Shown here: one piece after another, positions 1 to 4,371 of the stretch
Numbering within the stretch: the stretch's first letter is position 1
Layout: every line of letters begins with the position of its first letter
NCBI GenBank assembly: GCA_937873345.1
Contig: CALMRL010000650.1
Span: forward strand, 1-5,607
Source of the DNA: an uncultured Beijerinckiaceae bacterium
GTDB taxonomy: Bacteria > Pseudomonadota > Alphaproteobacteria > Rhizobiales > Beijerinckiaceae
DNA length: 5,607 nt
Direction: 5' to 3'
The notes under the pieces: generated by a model
What the model saw: the letters and a program-made list of their open reading frames with translations, nothing else
Told to the model about the DNA's origin: nothing
Databases searched by the model: none
Position numbers and translations under genes: made by a program

Positions 1-887
1 CGCTCACCACCCTGCCCGACGTCGTGGCCGCGGACGATCGCGACGCCGGCAAAGCGCCCGCTGCCGTGGACGAGCCAATCCGGCGACAGGTCCTCGTCGG
101 TGACGAGGAGCAGCGCCTCGTCCGGCCTCCCCGGCTCTTGCGCGTCCGGCAGCGGGCGCGGCTTCGGCCCGGCCGGCTCGGAGAGCGCCTCAGCCCGCGT
201 CGCCAGCCCCTGCGGACGGAAGCGGCCGCCGGTGTGGCGGCTGATGTTGTCGGCAGAGGCGAGATAGGTCTTGCCGCGGGTATGCAGCCCCGCGGTCCAG
301 CGCCACGACAGGGTGTTCGACGCCGGGTCGCCGTCGACGAGGTGGCGCAGGAAGAAGTCGGCGCCGAGCGTCCAGGGCAGGCGCAGCGTGAAGATCCAAA
401 TCGACGAGAACCACATCCGAGCATGGTTGTGCAGCCACCCCGTCTCGACCAGCTCGCGCGCCCAGTCGTCGAATCCCTCGATGCCGGTGCGTCCCTCTTC
501 GGCCTGGGCCAGCGCCTTCGCGGCGCCGGACTTCAAGCCGTCGCGGTCGCGGTCGCGGCCTTCGAGGAAGCCGTCCCAAACGTGGGGATGCGCTTCGAGG
601 TAGCCCTTGAAGTAGGTGCGCCAGCACACCTCCTGCACGAACTTCTCCGCCCGCGACGGCCCCTGCGCGTCGAGGACGGCCGCGAGCAGCGCGCGCTCGT
701 CGACCATGCGGCGACGGAGGTAAGGCGAGAGAACGCTCGTCGCGCCGCGCTCGGGCGGACCGGGATCGTCGTTGCGGTCGGCGGCGTAGCGGGTGCCCGA
801 GCGCGGTACGAAGGCGCCGATGCGGGCGAGCGCCTCGGCGCGGGTGGGGGCGAAATGGGTCTGGGAGGGTGTGGCGTGCTGTGTCAT
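1..887 (-). CDS. Photolyase/cryptochrome-family FAD-binding protein, N-terminal part (runs off left edge)
   Basis: The minus-strand frame is open from an ATG at 887 to the left edge (295 codons), so the C-terminus is missing. It matches the helical FAD-binding domain of DNA photolyases. Visible blocks are SVLSPYLRRR (51-60), QEVCWR (85-90), TGWLHNHARM (149-158), DGDPASNTLSWRW (185-197) and a K-T-Y-L stretch near 206-209. Aligned by eye to E. coli PhrB, the FAD-contacting Asn (N191), the substrate-pocket E86, W89, M158 and W197, and the electron-transfer W172 and W195 are all present. This suggests a flavoprotein able to bind FAD and perhaps repair pyrimidine dimers with light. The protein begins with the FAD domain, without the N-terminal antenna (MTHF/deazaflavin) domain. 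After a Pro-rich linker (about 238-256) a strand-like segment EALLLVTDEDLSPDWLV begins, probably a further alpha/beta domain. The Shine-Dalgarno before 887 is weak, but the start fits the homologous N-terminus FAPTRAEALARI. A cryptochrome-like signalling role remains possible. The LysR gene lies 145 bp upstream on the same strand. Confidence 0.85.
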   Translation of the reverse strand, partial: MTQHATPSQTHFAPTRAEALARIGAFVPRSGTRYAADRNDDPGPPERGATSVLSPYLRRRMVDERALLAAVLDAQGPSRAEKFVQEVCWRTYFKGYLEAHPHVWDGFLEGRDRDRDGLKSGAAKALAQAEEGRTGIEGFDDWARELVETGWLHNHARMWFSSIWIFTLRLPWTLGADFFLRHLVDGDPASNTLSWRWTAGLHTRGKTYLASADNISRHTGGRFRPQGLATRAEALSEPAGPKPRPLPDAQEPGRPDEALLLVTDEDLSPDWLVHGSGRFAGVAIVRGHDVGQGGE

Positions 888-1032
888 GTCCCGCTTGTCG
901 CCGGACTGCGGACGTGCCGCGCCGCGCGATTTGATGCAGGGCGGGAGGGCATGGCGGCTCGGCCCCGGACCCAGCCGGAGCGGTCGCGAGACGACTGCTT
1001 GCGAGCCGAAGCGACCATGAGCGGAGCAGGCG
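888..1032. other. Spacer between LysR stop and photolyase start
   Basis: This 145-bp gap separates two minus-strand genes. It is GC-rich and holds no convincing ORF, hairpin with T-run, or clear -35/-10 pair. The only stem seen is a weak 6-bp match (ggctcg with cgagcc) across a loop of more than 40 bases. The photolyase-like gene could be read through from LysR or have its own promoter here; the sequence does not decide. Confidence 0.4.
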
Positions 1033-2004
1033 TCAGGCTTCCCCGCCACTGGTGTCGCGACCGTGCCAAGCGCCGGCAGCGTTCAAGAGAGCGTCGATGA
1101 CGACATGGAGCCGTCGCGGCGTGTGCCTGCGGTCGCGACGGACTATCGACACCACCTGTTCGCCCGAACGCCAAGCCGCCAGCACCTCCACCATGCGCCC
1201 AAGCCTCAAGTCCTCGCTCGCTAGCCATTCGGGCGCCCAAACTAGGCCGTGACCGGCAGCCGCCATATCGTAGGCAGCACAGCCGTCGTCGAAGACAACG
1301 GAGGTATCGATATCGAGGCGAAGCTCGTTGCCTTCCTCTTCCGCGACCAGCGACCTGAAACGCCATGCACCGGCTCGTCCGCTATGATCGCTGCGGAACC
1401 CGAGAAGCCGGTGCGCCACAAGGTCGCCCGGGGATGAGGGCGTGCCGCGCCGCGCAAGATAGGCGGGCGACGCGCAGACGCACCACGGCGACGACAGCAG
1501 CCTCTGGCTGACGAGCCCAGGCAGACCGACCGATGCGCCGGTCCGGAGAGCGAGGTCAATGCCCTCGTCGGCCAAATCGATCAGGGCGTAGCTCGATCGG
1601 ACGTCGAAGGTGATCTCCGGGTGCGCCTCCAATAGTTGGGCCAGCACGGGGAGCAGCCATTTGCGGGCGAAGCCGGGGGGCGCGCTGATCCTGACGCGGC
1701 CGGCTTTGCCGCCGTCGGCCGCCGTGGCGAGCGCCGTTTGAACCCGCTCGTAGCCGCGCAGGACCTCCCGGCAGTCTTCCAAGAGCTGCTCACCCTCGTT
1801 GGTGAGCGACAGCGCGTGCGTCGAGCGGTGGAGAAGCCGGACGCCGTGCTCCGCTTCCAGGCGCCCGACCGCCTTCGATACACCCGACGTCGTCATGCCG
1901 AGGCGACGCCCCGCAGCGGCGAACGACCCCGCCTCGATCACGCGGGCGAAGCACATGAGCTGAAGCAGCGAGGCGGAGGACGGCGGTCGTGACACGCCGT
2001 CCAC
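1033..2004 (-). CDS. LysR-family transcriptional regulator
   Basis: This 323-residue protein has the normal LysR length and order. A winged helix-turn-helix lies at about residues 14-72, with FARVIEAGSFAAAGRRLGM, SGVSKAVGRLE and the wing ending LTNEGEQLL. A linker helix follows at about 73-95, then a substrate-binding-like effector domain at about 102-310. DLADEGIDLALRTG and the later SSPWCVCASPAYLARRGTP resemble the DmlR/AaeR-like branch. The effector molecule cannot be read from sequence. The start is the GTG at 2004: an in-frame stop lies just upstream (TAG, 2026-2028), the next ATG (Met17) would cut into the HTH, and a GTG at 1995 is the only close alternative. No clear Shine-Dalgarno is seen, so the exact start is uncertain. 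The gene is divergent from the DUF4345 gene, the classic LysR arrangement, so it probably controls that gene and itself. Its codons end in A/T more often than those of EfeB. Confidence 0.92.
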   Translation of the reverse strand: MDGVSRPPSSASLLQLMCFARVIEAGSFAAAGRRLGMTTSGVSKAVGRLEAEHGVRLLHRSTHALSLTNEGEQLLEDCREVLRGYERVQTALATAADGGKAGRVRISAPPGFARKWLLPVLAQLLEAHPEITFDVRSSYALIDLADEGIDLALRTGASVGLPGLVSQRLLSSPWCVCASPAYLARRGTPSSPGDLVAHRLLGFRSDHSGRAGAWRFRSLVAEEEGNELRLDIDTSVVFDDGCAAYDMAAAGHGLVWAPEWLASEDLRLGRMVEVLAAWRSGEQVVSIVRRDRRHTPRRLHVVIDALLNAAGAWHGRDTSGGEA

Positions 2005-2107
2005 ATTGTCTGGTCGCCGGCGCAGCTACAACCCGCGGCGATGCGCCTGTACTTGCAGGCAGACGAAGCCGTTTATGCGCATCGTCCTGCGTTCGAGGAG
2101 GCTATCC
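2005..2107. promoter_or_regulatory. Divergent LysR / DUF4345 control region with small dyads
   Basis: This 103-bp gap between divergent starts must hold both promoters. Visible elements are a dyad GCCTG-N6-CAGGC (2045-2060), a perfect 8-bp palindrome ATGCGCAT (2075-2082), and ATGCGC repeated at 2041 and 2075, a 34-bp spacing close to three helical turns. LysR proteins usually bind dyads with a T-N11-A core; the dyad here does not fit that exactly. No strong -35/-10 pair was recognised on either strand. The operator role is inference from the gene arrangement. Confidence 0.35.
2095..2101 (+). promoter_or_regulatory. Shine-Dalgarno fixing the DUF4345 start
   Basis: GAGGAGG lies six bases before the ATG at 2108. 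It is a near-perfect anti-16S match and decides the start against the longer in-frame reading that begins with TTG at 2006. Confidence 0.85.
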
Positions 2108-2530
2108 ATGCAAGGCTTGAAGCTGGCGATCAGGAGCTTGTGCCTCCTCGCCTTCGCGACAGGCGCCATCGACATGGTCGCTGGCGTCCGCCTCCTCATC
2201 GCCGGCGGCGGGCGCCTCGCTGCCGTGGCGGATGATCCCGTTTTGAATAGCCAAGTCGGCTTCTGGGGCGCGATCTGGTTCGGCTTCGGCGTGGTGCTGT
2301 GGCGGGCAAGTATGCACCTGCGGGACGAGGTTGGCCTCTTCCGCATCCTTTGCGGCACCACGGCGCTCAGCGGGTGCGCCCGGCTCGGCGCGGCGGTCGC
2401 CTACGGCCTGCCGGGACCGGTGCTCACGATGGCGATGATCGTAGAGATCGGCGCCGGTGTGGGCTTCGTCATCTGGCACGCGGCCACGCTGCGGAGCATG
2501 CGGCCGGATGCGCTCGCGCAAGCGTCGTGA
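2108..2530 (+). CDS. DUF4345-family small membrane protein
   Basis: This 140-residue protein has four predicted hydrophobic helices at about 8-31, 48-67, 77-98 and 103-125, with short polar loops. It is therefore an inner-membrane protein without a cleavable signal. The segment DDPVLNSQVGFWGAIWFGFG (43-62), followed by a basic/acidic loop, the CARLG stretch (90-94) and a Glu in the last helix (E113), is the typical pattern of the DUF4345 family. That family is common in proteobacteria and has no established function. The ATG at 2108 has an excellent Shine-Dalgarno. Its 5' neighbour is the divergent LysR gene, which makes it the likely regulatory target. It converges with prfA on the 3' side. 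The family assignment is by pattern recognition. No activity is claimed. Confidence 0.83.
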   Translation: MQGLKLAIRSLCLLAFATGAIDMVAGVRLLIAGGGRLAAVADDPVLNSQVGFWGAIWFGFGVVLWRASMHLRDEVGLFRILCGTTALSGCARLGAAVAYGLPGPVLTMAMIVEIGAGVGFVIWHAATLRSMRPDALAQAS

Positions 2531-2641
2531 TCGGCTGGGAGCTGTTCGGCCGCCGTCATAGATGCGGCAGCGGCGGTGCAAGCTTCAAGGCGGCGAACGG
2601 CGGCAGATAGAGGCTTCACGAGCATCCGCTCACCAGCCGAT
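2530..2641. repeat. Nested inverted repeats in the convergent DUF4345 / prfA gap
   Basis: An outer perfect 9-bp inverted repeat pairs ATCGGCTGG (2530-2538, starting in the DUF4345 stop codon) with CCAGCCGAT (2633-2641). Inside it, GTTCGGCCGCC (2544-2554) pairs with GGCGGCGAAC (2589-2598) with one bulged G, and GAGC-atcc-GCTC (2620-2631) forms a small hairpin. The rest of the gap to 2671 shows nothing else. There is no T-run on either strand, so this is not a standard intrinsic terminator, though a bidirectional structured end for both transcripts is possible. Confidence 0.45.
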
Positions 2642-2671
2642 GCGGACGTCGGCACAGTCAGCTGGTCGACC

Positions 2672-3778
2672 CTATCCGTCCTGCGCCGCCAGCAGCGCCG
2701 CTTGGTGCTCCGTCGTCAAGGCGTCCACCACCTCGTCCAGCGCCTCGCCCGTCATCACCTTCTCCAGCTTGTAGAGCGTCAGGTTGATGCGGTGGTCGGT
2801 GAGGCGCCCCTGCGGGAAGTTGTAGGTGCGGATGCGCTCGGAGCGGTCGCCCGAGCCCACCTGCGCCTTGCGGTCGGCGGAGCGCTCGGCGTCGAGCTTC
2901 TGGCGCTCCATGTCGTAGAGGCGGGCGCGCAGCAGCGCCATCGCGCGGGCGCGGTTCTTGTGCTGCGAGCGCTCGTCCTGCACGAAGATGATCGTGCCGG
3001 TCGGGATGTGGGTGATGCGGATCGCCGACTCCGTCTTGTTGACGTGCTGGCCGCCGGCGCCCTGCGCCCGCATCGTGTCTACCTTCAGGTCGGCCTCGTT
3101 GACGGCTATGTCGACCTCCTCGGCCTGCGGCAGCACCGCCACCGTCGCCGCCGAGGTGTGGATGCGCCCCTGCGTCTCGGTATCGGGCACGCGCTGCACC
3201 CTGTGCACGCCGCTCTCGAACTTCAGCCTAGCGAAGACGCCGGCACCCTCGACCTCGGCGATGATCTCCTTGAAGCCGCCGGCCGTGCCCTCCGAGGCCG
3301 AGACGATCTCGACGCGCCATCGCTTGCCCTCAGCGTAGCGCTGGTACATGCGGAACAGGTCGCCGGCGAACAGCGCCGCCTCGTCGCCGCCGGTGCCGGC
3401 GCGGATTTCCAGGATCGCGCTCTTCTCGTCGGCGGCGTCCTTGGGCAGCAGGGCGAGCTGCAGCGTGCGGGCGAGCGCCGCGACGCGCACCTCCGCCTCG
3501 CCGCGCTCCTCCTCCGCGAGCGCGCGCATCTCGGCGTCGAGCGCAGCATCGCCGAGCATCGCGTCGAGGCCGTCGAGTTCGGCGGCCTCGCGGCGGTATT
3601 CGCGGATCGCCGCCGTCACCTCATCCAGCCCCGCCAACTCGCGCGACAGGGCCACGAACGTCGCCGCATCGGGGTTGGCGGCGAGCCGGCCGTTGATCTC
3701 GTCGTGGCGGCGCAGGATCAGGTCGAGCTTGTCCCAGGGCAGGACGATCTGGGGCTGGACGACGCGGGATAGGGTCAT
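2672..3778 (-). CDS. prfA: Peptide chain release factor 1 (RF1)
   Basis: RF1 reads UAA and UAG stop codons in the ribosomal A site and triggers hydrolysis of peptidyl-tRNA. The 368-residue product has the full class I architecture: a helical N-terminal domain (about 15-115), then the central region with EIRAGTGGDEAALF (124-137). The codon-recognition tripeptide PxT appears as PDT (198-200) in HRVQRVPDTETQGR, which marks RF1 rather than RF2. The catalytic GGQ (242-244) sits in AGGQHVNKTESAIR, followed by DERSQHKNRARA and the conserved end RTYNFPQGRLTDHRINLTLY (317-336). The Gln of GGQ is the residue methylated by PrmC in bacteria. The ATG at 3778 is chosen because it gives near-family length (about 355-360); the open frame upstream to 3955 encodes low-complexity sequence unlike RF1. 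The Shine-Dalgarno is weak. The N-terminus is about ten residues longer than usual. prmC, which often follows prfA, is not downstream here; instead a convergent gene ends 141 bp away. Confidence 0.97.
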   Translation of the reverse strand: MTLSRVVQPQIVLPWDKLDLILRRHDEINGRLAANPDAATFVALSRELAGLDEVTAAIREYRREAAELDGLDAMLGDAALDAEMRALAEEERGEAEVRVAALARTLQLALLPKDAADEKSAILEIRAGTGGDEAALFAGDLFRMYQRYAEGKRWRVEIVSASEGTAGGFKEIIAEVEGAGVFARLKFESGVHRVQRVPDTETQGRIHTSAATVAVLPQAEEVDIAVNEADLKVDTMRAQGAGGQHVNKTESAIRITHIPTGTIIFVQDERSQHKNRARAMALLRARLYDMERQKLDAERSADRKAQVGSGDRSERIRTYNFPQGRLTDHRINLTLYKLEKVMTGEALDEVVDALTTEHQAALLAAQDG

Positions 3779-3850
3779 GGGACCCGAGGTAGCGTCGCGC
3801 GGCGGCGAAGGCGAGTCCCCGTCATGGCCCGCGATCCGCCGACCCACGAT

Positions 3851-3879
3851 TTGGACGGCGGCTCGCGATGACGTAGATT
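3851..3879 (+). promoter_or_regulatory. Possible sigma-70 promoter for the ModE-like gene
   Basis: TTGGAC (3851-3856) and TAGATT (3874-3879) are separated by 17 bases, matching the vegetative consensus at 3 and 4 of 6 positions. Transcription would begin near 3886, just before or at the AACGATCGTT palindrome. Such matches arise by chance and alphaproteobacterial promoters are loose, so this is tentative. Confidence 0.3.
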
Positions 3880-3944
3880 GAGCCCAAAACGATCGTTGCC
3901 CCGAGTCGGACGGATGCGTGGTTCCTCGGCGGAACGTCGGCGGC

Positions 3945-3952
3945 AGGAGGAG
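3945..3952 (+). promoter_or_regulatory. Shine-Dalgarno of the ModE-like gene
   Basis: AGGAGGAG ends five bases before the ATG at 3958, a strong ribosome binding site that fixes the start. Confidence 0.85.
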
Positions 3953-3957
3953 CATCC

Positions 3958-4371
3958 ATGGCGTCGCTGAGGCTGCGGATCATGCTCGACTCCGGCCGTC
4001 GCATCGGGCCGGGCAAGATCGACCTCCTCGAGCAGATCGAGGCCAGCGGCTCGATCTCGGGCGCGGGTCGCAGGCTCGCCATGTCGTACCGCCGAGCCTG
4101 GGAGCTCGTCGACGAGATGAACGCGATGTTCGCCGCGCCGCTCGTCGCGCGGCAGGTCGGCGGTCCCGGGGGCGGCGGCGCCACGCTCACCGAGCACGGC
4201 CGCTCGGTCATCGCGCGCTATCGCGGCATCGAACGCGACGTCGACGCGATCAGCCGCGAACGGCTCGACGCGCTGCAGAGCGAGGCGGCGCCCCCGAAGG
4301 ACGATCCAGCCGGCGACGGTCAGGCCGGGCCGCGCTCCGGCAGCTGCTCGAACAGTCCCTTGGCGAAGTAG
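3958..4371 (+). CDS. ModE-like winged helix-turn-helix regulator, single domain
   Basis: The 137-residue product matches the N-terminal DNA-binding domain of ModE-type molybdate regulators. LRLRIMLDSGRRIGPGKIDLLEQI (residues 4-27) is followed by the HTH with ASGSISGAGRRLAMSYRRAWELVDEMN (about 29-55), then a Gly-rich wing (QVGGPGGGGATLTEHG, 66-81) and a short helix IARYRGIERDVDAI. No molybdate-binding TOBE/Mop domains follow, so it belongs to the short LysR-like HTH (ModE N-terminal) proteins common in alphaproteobacteria. Any metal or oxyanion response cannot be assumed. Residues after about 108 are Pro/Gly/Ser-rich and unlike the family, and residues 121-137 are read antisense to the EfeB C-terminus. 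The start has a strong Shine-Dalgarno. The gene is divergent from prfA and convergent with efeB. Its target is unknown; autoregulation through the divergent gap is plausible. Confidence 0.85.
   Translation: MASLRLRIMLDSGRRIGPGKIDLLEQIEASGSISGAGRRLAMSYRRAWELVDEMNAMFAAPLVARQVGGPGGGGATLTEHGRSVIARYRGIERDVDAISRERLDALQSEAAPPKDDPAGDGQAGPRSGSCSNSPLAK

Larger units (their letters stand above)
3779..3957. promoter_or_regulatory. Divergent prfA / ModE-like control region
   Basis: This 179-bp gap lies between two divergent starts. It contains a perfect 10-bp palindrome AACGATCGTT (3888-3897) roughly midway, and a possible plus-strand promoter listed separately. No convincing minus-strand promoter for prfA was recognised. 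The palindrome could be an operator, perhaps for the adjacent regulator, but it does not resemble the E. coli ModE box. Confidence 0.35.

Noticed and set aside
24..1100. Long plus-strand open frame (358 codons) opposite the photolyase-like gene
   Set aside because: Arg-rich composition without family features. The minus strand in this region has clear photolyase motifs, and GC-rich genes routinely leave open antisense frames.
2005..2031. Minus-strand TTGTAG-N15-GACAAT as LysR promoter
   Set aside because: The spacer is short and the -10 would abut the start codon, placing transcription start inside the gene.
2006..2107. Longer DUF4345 reading starting at a TTG at 2006
   Set aside because: The extra 34 residues are Arg/Cys-rich and non-membrane. 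The ATG at 2108 has a near-perfect Shine-Dalgarno at the correct distance.
2549..2577. CCGCCG / CGGCGG hairpin as an intrinsic terminator
   Set aside because: Only a 6-bp stem with a 15-base loop and no T-run on either strand.
2576..3772. Long plus-strand open frame (398 codons) opposite prfA
   Set aside because: It is the antisense shadow of a well-conserved RF1 gene, with no recognisable domain or ribosome binding site.
3779..3955. 59-residue N-terminal extension of RF1
   Set aside because: The frame is open but low-complexity, unlike RF1, and would give 427 residues against about 360 expected. The ATG at 3778 is preferred.
3958..4371. Full-length ModE molybdate sensor
   Set aside because: Only the DNA-binding domain is present; the molybdate-binding domains are absent, so the symbol modE is not used.
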